This document shows positions 1 to 5,393 of a stretch of DNA of 9,542 nt, piece after piece. Position 1 is the first letter of the stretch; each line of letters begins with the position of its first letter. The translations under genes and the position numbers were made by a program. The notes beneath the pieces are model-generated. The model worked only from the letters and a program-made list of their open reading frames with translations, ran no database searches and was not told the DNA's origin. Origin of the DNA: Zoogloeaceae bacterium. GTDB taxonomy: Bacteria; Pseudomonadota; Gammaproteobacteria; Burkholderiales; Rhodocyclaceae. Location: contig JAITJU010000211.1 of NCBI GenBank assembly GCA_031278735.1, positions 1 through 9,542 of the forward strand, written 5' to 3'.

Positions 1-429
1 CTCTTTGTACCAGCGCATAGCGAAGGCTTTCACGGTGTCGGCTTCCCTTGCCGCCTCTTCCTTGATCTTGGCTTTCTCGCGAGTTTTCAAACACCATTCA
101 CGGATGAAGGCTTGCGCCAATTCCTTGACGGCGGGGGCGGTATCCTCGGGGATCGCATCGCCGCGCCGCAAGGCCATCGGGGACAGGCCACGCCCGGCCA
201 GTATCTTGCAATCGTCCCGCCATGTCCGGGCTTCGGCCAGTGAATAGGTCGGGTAGTCGCCAAGCGTGATTTTCTCTTGCTTGGATCCGCGCCCGCCTAT
301 GCGGTAGCGCATCCGCCAAACCTTCGCGCTGCCAGGCATGACTTCCACAAATAGCCCGCCTTCGTCCGCTTCCTGATAGCTCTTGTCAGCCGGTTTCAGG
401 TTTCGCAGCTTGGTATCTGACAGCGCCAT
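1..429 (-). CDS. Tyrosine site-specific integrase, P4/DUF4102 family (N-terminal part, runs off the left edge)
   Basis: The reverse strand has an open frame of 143 codons with no stop before the window edge. It begins MALSDTKLRNLKPADKSYQE and has the arm-DNA-binding (DUF4102) pattern at about residues 22-68: ADEGGLFVEV, then VWRMRYR, then TLGDYPTYSLAEAR. The core-binding SAM-like domain starts near residue 98. The catalytic domain (R-H-R-Y) lies outside the window, so activity cannot be judged. In this family the N-terminal domain binds arm-type repeats and the C-terminal domain cuts the att core. I chose ATG 429 because GGAAGGGG sits just upstream and the protein then starts at the family's usual position. 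An in-frame ATG at 459 would add ten residues but has a poorer ribosome binding site. The gene reads away from mnmE into the element, with the repeat array directly upstream. Confidence 0.9.
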   Translation of the reverse strand, partial: MALSDTKLRNLKPADKSYQEADEGGLFVEVMPGSAKVWRMRYRIGGRGSKQEKITLGDYPTYSLAEARTWRDDCKILAGRGLSPMALRRGDAIPEDTAPAVKELAQAFIREWCLKTREKAKIKEEAAREADTVKAFAMRWYKE

Positions 430-476
430 GACCACCCCTTCCGCAGTGCGTGTACCCATGAAAACCCGCTTGATCT

Positions 477-538
477 TGGGCACACCGTTTCCCATTGGGC
501 ACAAATATGGGCACACCGTTTCCCCTTGGGCACACGGT
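477..538. repeat. Two tandem copies of a 31-bp unit inside the octamer array
   Basis: Positions 477-507 and 508-538 align with a 31-bp period. Both begin tgggcacaccgtttccc and continue, after one differing base, with ttgggcaca. About 26 of the first 27 positions agree and the last four bases diverge. Each unit carries two octamers 19 bp apart, so the left octamer cluster seems to have arisen by duplication of a two-site module. Confidence 0.8.
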
Positions 539-694
539 CTGAAAGCCTTTGCTGGCAAGGTATTCAGGCGATTTGCCCGCCTTGTGTGCCCATGGAAAAG
601 TGATTTCTCCACCCCCTTCAAATAGGGGTCGTGGGCACACCACCGCGCTACCTTGGGCACACCGCTTTTCATCATGGGCACACATATGGGCACA
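477..694. repeat. Array of nine TGGGCACA octamers, probable integrase arm-type binding sites
   Basis: Exact copies of TGGGCACA start at 477, 496, 508, 527, 632, 654, 675 and 687 on the plus strand. One inverted copy (TGTGCCCA) lies at 585-592. Most are followed by C. Start-to-start distances repeat: 19, 12, 19 in the left cluster and 21, 12 in the last three copies of the right cluster. The array lies directly upstream of an integrase whose family carries an arm-DNA-binding N-terminal domain, and between that gene and the presumed core site. That is where arm-type sites are expected. Binding by the integrase, or by an excisionase or repressor of int, is inferred. Confidence 0.7.
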
Positions 695-712
695 CATTTA
701 AGCAGATTTGTG

Positions 713-793
713 CGGAACATACAAGCCGACAGCGGAACAAAAACAGTGCTTATCTGATGATTCTAAAAGGTTTTTGTGGAACATCCCGGAACA
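713..793. repeat. Four GGAACA-type direct repeats next to the presumed att core
   Basis: CGGAACA occurs at 713-719, 733-739 and 787-793, and TGGAACA at 777-783, all in the same orientation. They lie between the TGGGCACA array and the mnmE end. Starts are 20, 44 and 10 bp apart. The position beside the core suggests sites for a second protein, such as an excisionase or a host bending protein, but this is inference. Four copies of a short motif could still be partly chance. Confidence 0.45.
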
Positions 794-809
794 GGCCGGA
801 AGGCTTGTT
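790..809 (-). terminator. Imperfect hairpin overlapping the mnmE stop codon (weak terminator candidate)
   Basis: AACAGGCC (790-797) and GGCTTGTT (802-809) are inverted repeats matching at 7 of 8 positions around a 4-base loop. As mnmE mRNA the stem has one A-C mismatch. It is not followed by a U-run, so it does not fit an intrinsic terminator well. It may instead be part of the recombination site. Confidence 0.3.
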
Positions 810-825
810 ATTTTCCGATGCAGAA
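808..825 (-). other. Presumed attachment-site core at the mnmE 3' end
   Basis: Read on the minus strand the last 18 bp of mnmE are TTCTGCATCGGAAAATAA, encoding F-C-I-G-K-stop. As I recall it, the SGI1 attachment site is the 18 bp at the same codons, TTCTGTATTGGGAAGTAA. The two agree at 14 of 18 positions, and all four differences are at third codon positions. The neighbouring integrase and arm-like repeats support this placement. The matching copy at the far end of the element is not in the window. Confidence 0.55.
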
Positions 826-2163
826 GCGTCCGAAAATCTCTCCCAGCAGGTCGTCCGCCGTGAATTCGCCGGTGATTTTCGAGAGAGCGTTCTGGGCGAG
901 CCGCAGGTTTTCGGCGAAGAGTTCCAGCGCCGGGGGAGCGGTTTCGGCTTCGCGGCGCGCTTTTGCGAGGTGTTCCGCTCCGGCGGACAAGGCCCGCAGG
1001 TGGCGCTCGCGGGCCGTGAATACGTCCTCGCCCGTCTGCCAGCCCGCGATTTCGAGCAGGGATTGGCGCAGCAGATCCATCCCGGCGCCGGTCTTCGCCG
1101 AGATCGACAAGGTTGTGTCCGCGCCCTCCGGATGACGCTCCGGCGCTTCGCCGGTCAGGTCGATCTTGTTTTTCACGGTGATGCGGGGAAGATGGGCGGG
1201 CAGCTTTTCCAGAATGGCGCGATCCGCCGCCGTCAGCCCCGCGCGGGCATCCAGCAGCAGGAGCGCGAGATCGGCTTCTTCCACGGACTTCCAGGCGCGG
1301 GCGATGCCGATTTTTTCCACTTCGTCCCTGGTCTCCCGAAGCCCCGCCGTGTCGATGACGTGAAGCGGAATGCCCTCGATCTGGATGACGGACCTGAGCG
1401 CGTCCCGCGTCGTGCCGGGAACCTCGGTGACGATCGCCAGCTCCTCCCCGGCCAGGCGGTTGAGGAGCGAGGATTTGCCGACATTGGGCTGGCCGATCAG
1501 CGCCACCTGCAAGCCGGATTGCAAAAGCCTTCCCTGCCTTGCCTTCGCCCGGACTTCCTTGAGCCGGGCGTCCAGCCTCGCCAGGCGGGGGAGGACATCG
1601 GCGGCGCCCAGGAAGTCGATTTCCTCTTCGGGAAAATCCAGCGTGGCTTCCACCAGCGCCCGGAGTTCGACGAGTTCCTCGACCAGCGCGTGAATGGCGC
1701 GGGAAAACTCGCCTTGCAGGGAACGGACGGCGGAACGCGCGGCGGCGGCGGTGGAAGCGTCGATCAGGTCGGCGACGGCCTCGGCCTGGGCGAGATCGAG
1801 TTTGCCGTTCAGGAAGGCGCGGCGGGTGAATTCGCCGGGTTCGGCCAGGCGCGCGCCCAGTTCCAGGCAGCGGGCGAGCAGAAGACGCATCACCACCGGG
1901 CCGCCGTGACCGTGCAGTTCCAGCACGTCCTCGCCGGTGAAGGAGGCGGGCGCGGGAAAATAGAGGATCAGACCGCTGTCGATCACGCCGCCGTCATCGG
2001 CTCGAAAGCGGGCAAGGTCTGCCCGGCGCGGCCGCGGGGGCCTGCCGCTCAACGCCTGCGCGAGCGCGGAGAGGTTTTCGCCCGAAACCCGGACGATGCC
2101 CACGCCGCCCCGTCCCGGCGCGGTGGCGATGGCGGCGATGGTGCGCGGCGCGGCGGGATTCAT
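808..2163 (-). CDS. mnmE: tRNA uridine-5-carboxymethylaminomethyl(34) synthesis GTPase MnmE (TrmE)
   Basis: With MnmG, MnmE installs the (carboxymethyl)aminomethyl group on U34 of certain tRNAs, using tetrahydrofolate and GTP hydrolysis in the cytoplasm. The 451-residue protein has the normal family length. It starts with the folate-binding domain (TIAAIATAPGRGGVGIVR near residue 8). The inserted G domain shows GQPNVGKSS (224-232), TTRD (251-254), DTAG (271-274), NKID (332-335) and SAK (355-357). The invariant C-terminal C-I-G-K with catalytic Cys448 is present. No good ribosome binding site precedes ATG 2163. The start overlaps the trmJ stop as ATGA, so translation is probably coupled. An integrase-bearing element abuts its 3' end without truncating the protein. 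Confidence 0.97.
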   Translation of the reverse strand: MNPAAPRTIAAIATAPGRGGVGIVRVSGENLSALAQALSGRPPRPRRADLARFRADDGGVIDSGLILYFPAPASFTGEDVLELHGHGGPVVMRLLLARCLELGARLAEPGEFTRRAFLNGKLDLAQAEAVADLIDASTAAAARSAVRSLQGEFSRAIHALVEELVELRALVEATLDFPEEEIDFLGAADVLPRLARLDARLKEVRAKARQGRLLQSGLQVALIGQPNVGKSSLLNRLAGEELAIVTEVPGTTRDALRSVIQIEGIPLHVIDTAGLRETRDEVEKIGIARAWKSVEEADLALLLLDARAGLTAADRAILEKLPAHLPRITVKNKIDLTGEAPERHPEGADTTLSISAKTGAGMDLLRQSLLEIAGWQTGEDVFTARERHLRALSAGAEHLAKARREAETAPPALELFAENLRLAQNALSKITGEFTADDLLGEIFGRFCIGK

Positions 2164-2984
2164 GCGTCCGCTTTCGCAAAAGTCGGCTTTTCCGCTGCCG
2201 TCGCCGTTTTTGTCTCGCTTGCCGCCGTCAGGATGCCGCGCAGGATATTCACCTCGTCCTTTTCCAGCCGGGCGCGGGCAAACAGGCGGCGCAGCTTGGG
2301 CATGAGACGGCGCGGCTGTTCCGGGTCAAGAAAGCGGCGCGCGATCAGGACGGCTTCCAGATGCCGGTAAAATCCTTCCTGTTCGGCGTACGTGGCGGGC
2401 GGCGAGGAAAAGGGCGTCGCGGTTTTCATGGCGCGGTTCGGCGCGTCGGGCGAAACGGAGAGGCCATGCATCCACAGTTCGTAGGCGACAATCTGCACGG
2501 CGGCGGCAAGGTTCAGCGAGCTGTACTCCGGATTGGCGGCAATACGCAAGACGCCTTGACAGCGTTGCAATTCCGCGTTGCTCAACCCCGCCGTTTCATT
2601 GCCGAACACCAGCGCCGCCTCTTCTCCCCGCAGGGCGCGCTGAAAAATCTCCGCCGTCCCGGCGCGCGCCGTCCATGTCGGCGGCCCCAAATCGCGGGCG
2701 CGGGCGGAAACGGCAAGGCTATAAGTCGTATCCGCCAGCGCCGTGTCCAAGGTATCCGTCACCAAGGCCGCATCCAGCACGTCCTGCGCGCCGGAAGCCA
2801 GCGCCGTCGCTTCCGGGCTGGGAAAATTTTTTGGCGCGACCAGAAAAAGGCGGGAAAGCCCCATCGTTTTCAGGGCGCGCGCCGCCGAACCGATATTGCC
2901 AGGATGACTGGGGCGCGCCAGCACCACGCGGATGCGCCGGAAGGCGTCGAGAGATACAGAAACAGGCGAAGAAGGCGTGTTCAT
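2160..2984 (-). CDS. trmJ: tRNA (cytidine/uridine-2'-O-)-methyltransferase TrmJ, SPOUT/TrmH family
   Basis: TrmJ methylates the 2'-OH of nucleotide 32 in the tRNA anticodon loop using S-adenosylmethionine. The 274-residue product carries the SpoU/TrmH motifs: N30 in PGNIGSAARA (29-37), LVFGNETAGL (125-134) and the trefoil-knot motif ANPEYSSLNLAAAVQIVAYE (150-169). The TrmJ C-terminal signature LMPKLRRLFARA followed by EVNILRG is at about 227-249, which favours TrmJ over other TrmH-family members. ATG 2984 gives the usual N-terminus. No close Shine-Dalgarno is seen; GAGAGGAAAG lies some 14 bases upstream, further than normal, and no alternative in-frame start fits better. The open frame extends upstream but that part is unlike the family. 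First gene of a two-gene operon with mnmE. Confidence 0.93.
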   Translation of the reverse strand: MNTPSSPVSVSLDAFRRIRVVLARPSHPGNIGSAARALKTMGLSRLFLVAPKNFPSPEATALASGAQDVLDAALVTDTLDTALADTTYSLAVSARARDLGPPTWTARAGTAEIFQRALRGEEAALVFGNETAGLSNAELQRCQGVLRIAANPEYSSLNLAAAVQIVAYELWMHGLSVSPDAPNRAMKTATPFSSPPATYAEQEGFYRHLEAVLIARRFLDPEQPRRLMPKLRRLFARARLEKDEVNILRGILTAASETKTATAAEKPTFAKADA

Positions 2985-2986
2985 AT

Positions 2987-2992
2987 TAGAAT
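2987..2992 (+). promoter_or_regulatory. Candidate -10 element for suhB
   Basis: TAGAAT in the 75-bp gap between trmJ and suhB would start a transcript near 3000, leaving about a 60-nt leader before ATG 3060. No convincing -35 hexamer is visible. The same hexamer occurs in three other intergenic gaps of the window. Confidence 0.35.
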
Positions 2993-3059
2993 GCGAAACT
3001 TTCCTCTCATGGATGCGGCAAATCTCGAACGGGGTTGCGGCGTCCCTGGTTCTTTCGAC

Positions 3060-3887
3060 ATGACAAATCCTGCACTCAACATCGCCGCACTCAACATCGC
3101 CGTCAAGGCGGCGCGACGCGCCAGCCAGATTATCAATCGCGCGACGCGCAACCTGGATCTGCTGGACGTCGCCAGCAAGCAGCCCAATGATTTCGTCACC
3201 CAAATCGACCGCGCGGCGGAAGCCGCCATCATCCAGGTTTTGCGGGAAGACAGTCCCGACTACGGGATTCTAGCAGAGGAGTCGGGGCTTTTGGCCGGGC
3301 GCAATCCGCAAAGCGAACACCAATGGATCATCGATCCGCTGGACGGCACCACCAATTTCATTCACGGCTTTCCCCAATATGCCGTTTCCATTGCCCTGAC
3401 GCGACGGGATCAGGTGGAACAGGGCGTGGTCTACGACGTCAATCGCAATGAACTGTTTGTCGCCGCCAAGGGCAAGGGCGCTTTCTTGAATGATCGCCGC
3501 CTGCGCGTTTCCGGGCGCCTCAAATTACGGGAGGCGCTGATCGGCACGGGGTTCCCCTATCGAGATTTCCGCTATCTGGACGACTACCTGCGGATTTTTC
3601 GGGAACTGACGCAAAAGACCGCCGGACTGCGACGTCCCGGCGCGGCGGCGCTGGATTTGGCTTACGTTGCCGCCGGACGGCTGGACGGGTTCTGGGAATT
3701 TGGTCTCTCGCCCTGGGACATGGCGGCGGGCAGTCTCCTGATTACCGAAGCGGGCGGTTATGTCTGCGATCCGTTTTCCGACGCGAACTGCCTGCGCACC
3801 GGCAACATCATCGCCGCTCCGCCGCGCATTCTCGCGCAACTCCAGGCCGTCATCCAGCGCCTGGGCAAGGCGCCCGCCGCGCCGTAG
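3060..3887 (+). CDS. suhB: Inositol-1-monophosphatase family protein SuhB
   Basis: This is a Mg2+-dependent, Li+-sensitive phosphatase of the inositol monophosphatase fold. In E. coli SuhB also binds RNA polymerase/NusA in rRNA antitermination complexes. The 275-residue product has the metal-binding signatures: LAEESG with E73-E74, IDPLDGTTNF (91-100, D92 and D95), and the late motif LSPWDMAAGSLLITEAGG (216-233) with W219-D220. ATG 3060 is chosen because it puts the family N-terminus LNIAVKAARR near residue 11. Upstream in-frame ATGs at 2991 and 3009 would add residues unlike the family. No clear Shine-Dalgarno is visible. The N-terminus carries a five-residue duplication (ALNIA twice) from a perfect 15-bp tandem repeat. 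It diverges from trmJ and converges with dnaA, leaving only 6 bp between the stop codons. Confidence 0.94.
   Translation: MTNPALNIAALNIAVKAARRASQIINRATRNLDLLDVASKQPNDFVTQIDRAAEAAIIQVLREDSPDYGILAEESGLLAGRNPQSEHQWIIDPLDGTTNFIHGFPQYAVSIALTRRDQVEQGVVYDVNRNELFVAAKGKGAFLNDRRLRVSGRLKLREALIGTGFPYRDFRYLDDYLRIFRELTQKTAGLRRPGAAALDLAYVAAGRLDGFWEFGLSPWDMAAGSLLITEAGGYVCDPFSDANCLRTGNIIAAPPRILAQLQAVIQRLGKAPAAP
3072..3101 (+). repeat. Perfect 15-bp tandem duplication in the 5' end of suhB
   Basis: GCACTCAACATCGCC occurs twice in a row (3072-3086, 3087-3101), encoding ALNIA-ALNIA. Relatives as I remember them have a single LNIA just after the start. The two copies are identical even at wobble positions, which suggests a recent slippage event that stayed in frame. 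Confidence 0.9.
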
Positions 3888-3893
3888 CCGCCT

Positions 3894-5234
3894 TTATTCC
3901 TTGAACATCTGCACCAGCACGTGCAGATCATGGGCGAGCACACTATCCTTGGCGCGCAGGGTTTCGATGTTGTCGCAGGCGGACATGACGCTCGTGTGAT
4001 CGCGGTCGAAGGCGTCGCCGATGACCGGCAGGCTGAACTGCGTGACTTGACGGCATAACCACATGGCAATATGGCGCGGGCGCACCACCTGGCGGTTGCG
4101 TTTCTTGGAAAGCAGGTCGGTCAGCTTGATTTTGTAAAACTCGCTCACGGTTTTCTGGATGTCTTCCATGCTGACGTTGCGTGTGGCGTTGATGATGTCC
4201 TTCAAGGCTTCGCGGATGGATTCCGGCGTGATGGGTTCGTTGCGAAAATCGGAATACGCCATGACTCTTTTCAGCGCGCCTTCCAATTCGCGCACGTTGG
4301 AGCGCTGGTACTTGGCGATGAAAAAAGCGCCTTCATCGGAAAGATTCAGGCGCATGGCCTCGGCCTTCTGCTTGAGAATGGCGACGCGCATGTCGAGTTC
4401 CGGCGGGTCGATTTGCACGACCAGGCCGCAGTCGAAGCGGCTGACGATGCGATCCGACAGACCGTTGATGTTCTTGGGATACGTGTCGCATGTGATGATG
4501 ACCTGTTTTCTCGCCTCCAGCAGGGTGTTCAGGATGTTGAAAAACTCCTCATGCACCCGCTCCTTGCTGCCCATGAACTGAACGTCGTCGAAAAGCAGCA
4601 CGTCCAGCTTGTAGTAATACTGTTTGAGCGCGTCGAAGGAATGATTCTGGAAGGCGGCGAACACGCTGGAAACGTAATCGTTGGCATGGACGTAACGCAC
4701 GTTTTTTCCCGGCGCGTCACGGAGGACGCGGTTGCCGATGGCATGGATCATGTGGGTCTTGCCCAGTCCCGATCCGCCGTAGATGAAGAGCGGGTTATAA
4801 GCGCCGCCCAGCTTGGCGGCGACGCCTTCGGCGGCGGCATAGGCCAGGCTGTTGGTCTTGCCGACCACCAGATTCTCAAAGGAGAAGGCAGGATTGAGAC
4901 GGGTTTTTTCGTTGCTTTTTGCCGCGGCGGCTTCCCGGTGCGCCTGTCCATTGAGGACGTGAGCGGGCGTTGCCGCTTCCGGCGCGGCGCAGGCCTGTTT
5001 GCCGCATTTCAGGGCAATGCGCACGGGTCTGCCGAAAAACTCGCTGGCGTGGGCAGTGATGCGCGCGAGATATTTTTCGCGCACCATGTTCTTGATGTAC
5101 GGATTACCGACTTGCAGACAAAAACCTTCTTCCTCGTTGCCCGTCAATACCAGAGGACGAATCCAGTTATCGAAGTGCTGCGACGGCAGATCTTGCCGAC
5201 AACGCTGCAAGCAGAAATCCCAAAAAGCCGACAT
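3894..5234 (-). CDS. dnaA: Chromosomal replication initiator protein DnaA
   Basis: DnaA is the AAA+ ATPase that binds DnaA boxes at oriC, opens the origin and helps load DnaB. The 446-residue protein shows all four domains. Domain I is at 1-77 (W5, DLP, WIRPL); a short linker runs from about 78 to 113. The AAA+ core has Walker A GGSGLGKTH (153-161), Walker B LLFDDVQ (213-219), sensor 1 TCD (248-250), arginine finger R266 in SRFDCG, and sensor 2 NVRELEGALKR (313-323). The C-terminal DNA-binding domain has RPRH (385-388) and RDHTSV (411-416). ATG 5234 fits the family start, with AAGAG seven bases upstream; the frame reaches ATG 5363 but that part is unlike DnaA. The motif before RDHT is one residue shorter than the usual FGGRDHTTV. 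No dnaN, gyrB or rpmH is adjacent. Confidence 0.97.
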   Translation of the reverse strand: MSAFWDFCLQRCRQDLPSQHFDNWIRPLVLTGNEEEGFCLQVGNPYIKNMVREKYLARITAHASEFFGRPVRIALKCGKQACAAPEAATPAHVLNGQAHREAAAAKSNEKTRLNPAFSFENLVVGKTNSLAYAAAEGVAAKLGGAYNPLFIYGGSGLGKTHMIHAIGNRVLRDAPGKNVRYVHANDYVSSVFAAFQNHSFDALKQYYYKLDVLLFDDVQFMGSKERVHEEFFNILNTLLEARKQVIITCDTYPKNINGLSDRIVSRFDCGLVVQIDPPELDMRVAILKQKAEAMRLNLSDEGAFFIAKYQRSNVRELEGALKRVMAYSDFRNEPITPESIREALKDIINATRNVSMEDIQKTVSEFYKIKLTDLLSKKRNRQVVRPRHIAMWLCRQVTQFSLPVIGDAFDRDHTSVMSACDNIETLRAKDSVLAHDLHVLVQMFKE

Positions 5235-5243
5235 GGAAAAACT

Positions 5244-5288
5244 CTTGGCCTCAAATGCCAGAACAGGTGAAAAAAGAAAACGGCCAAG
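5244..5288 (-). promoter_or_regulatory. Inverted repeat in the dnaA leader covering part of the ribosome binding site
   Basis: CTTGGCC (5244-5250) and GGCCAAG (5282-5288) are perfect 7-bp inverted repeats 31 bases apart. In dnaA mRNA the downstream arm is GGCCAAG immediately followed by AG and seven bases to the AUG, so it covers most of the AAGAG ribosome binding site. The loop is U-rich (bases 5266-5281). A role in controlling DnaA translation is inference. Confidence 0.35.
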
Positions 5289-5329
5289 CCATTCGACGTG
5301 AAGAATGCGTTTGGCGTGAACGAAGGCGG

Positions 5330-5338
5330 ATTCTACCA
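5330..5338 (-). promoter_or_regulatory. Candidate extended -10 promoter of dnaA
   Basis: On the minus strand TGG-TAGAAT forms an extended -10 element (TGn followed by a -10 hexamer). Transcription would start near 5323, giving about a 90-nt leader before ATG 5234. It lies inside the open frame that runs up to ATG 5363, which supports the shorter DnaA start. No good -35 hexamer is seen, as is acceptable for an extended -10 promoter. Confidence 0.45.
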
Positions 5339-5373
5339 GAGAACGACGCGCGGGGAACAGCAAGCTCGAACGC

Positions 5374-5392
5374 GCCGCCGGGCGCGGGCGGC
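5374..5392 (-). terminator. GC hairpin directly after the second M16 gene
   Basis: GCCGCC (5374-5379) and GGCGGC (5387-5392) form a perfect 6-bp all-GC stem with a 7-base loop, two bases after the peptidase stop codon. No U-run follows, so it is either a weak terminator or an mRNA 3'-end stabiliser between the peptidase operon and dnaA. Confidence 0.35.
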
Positions 5393-5393
5393 C

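Larger units (their letters stand above)
430..807. other. Non-coding spacer between integrase and mnmE (presumed att arm region)
   Basis: These 378 bases hold no gene I can support. Their content is repeats: nine TGGGCACA-type octamers between 477 and 694, four GGAACA-type repeats between 713 and 793, and an imperfect hairpin touching the mnmE stop codon. Short open frames cross it on both strands, but their apparent Cys-Ala-His or Gly-His repeats are only the DNA octamers being translated. A TAGAAT hexamer on the minus strand (760-765) could be part of the integrase promoter, though no -35 element is convincing. Confidence 0.7.
1..825. mobile_element. Terminal part of an integrated genomic island or prophage, inserted at the 3' end of mnmE
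   Basis: An integrase gene, a repeat-rich non-coding stretch and the intact 3' end of a conserved gene follow one another. That is the usual order at the integrase-proximal end of an integrative element. The integrase and mnmE point the same way (minus), so the element lies to the left and only its edge is visible. The right boundary is placed at the last 18 bp of mnmE by analogy with SGI1-type islands, which use the 3' end of mnmE (trmE/thdF). The second att copy is outside the window, so the boundary is inferred and not demonstrated. No cargo gene besides the integrase is visible. Confidence 0.65.

Noticed and set aside
477..694. CRISPR array
   Set aside because: The repeated unit is only 8-10 bp, spacings are irregular and short, and one copy is inverted; this fits protein-binding sites and not CRISPR repeats.
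386..697. 103-aa minus-strand open frame upstream of and overlapping the integrase start, with repeated Cys-Ala-His and Val-Cys-Pro segments
   Set aside because: The repeats are translations of the TGGGCACA octamers, which lie in different frames along the array. There is no ribosome binding site or recognisable domain, and the end overlaps the real integrase in another frame.
631..2370. 579-codon plus-strand open frame
   Set aside because: It is antisense to mnmE and the end of trmJ, which are unambiguous. Long antisense frames are expected at this GC content, and its residues look like a shadow (rich in Arg, Gly and Gln with no domain).
2468..2476. DnaA-box-like GCATCCACA inside trmJ
   Set aside because: Two mismatches to TTATCCACA, a single copy, within coding sequence; no cluster to suggest an origin.
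3857..3873. 5-bp GC hairpin (GCGCC / GGCGC) near the suhB end as a terminator for suhB or dnaA
   Set aside because: The stem is short, lies inside the suhB coding region, and no U-run follows on either strand.
4071..5270. 399-codon plus-strand open frame opposite dnaA
   Set aside because: Antisense shadow of dnaA with no recognisable domain; dnaA accounts for this stretch completely.
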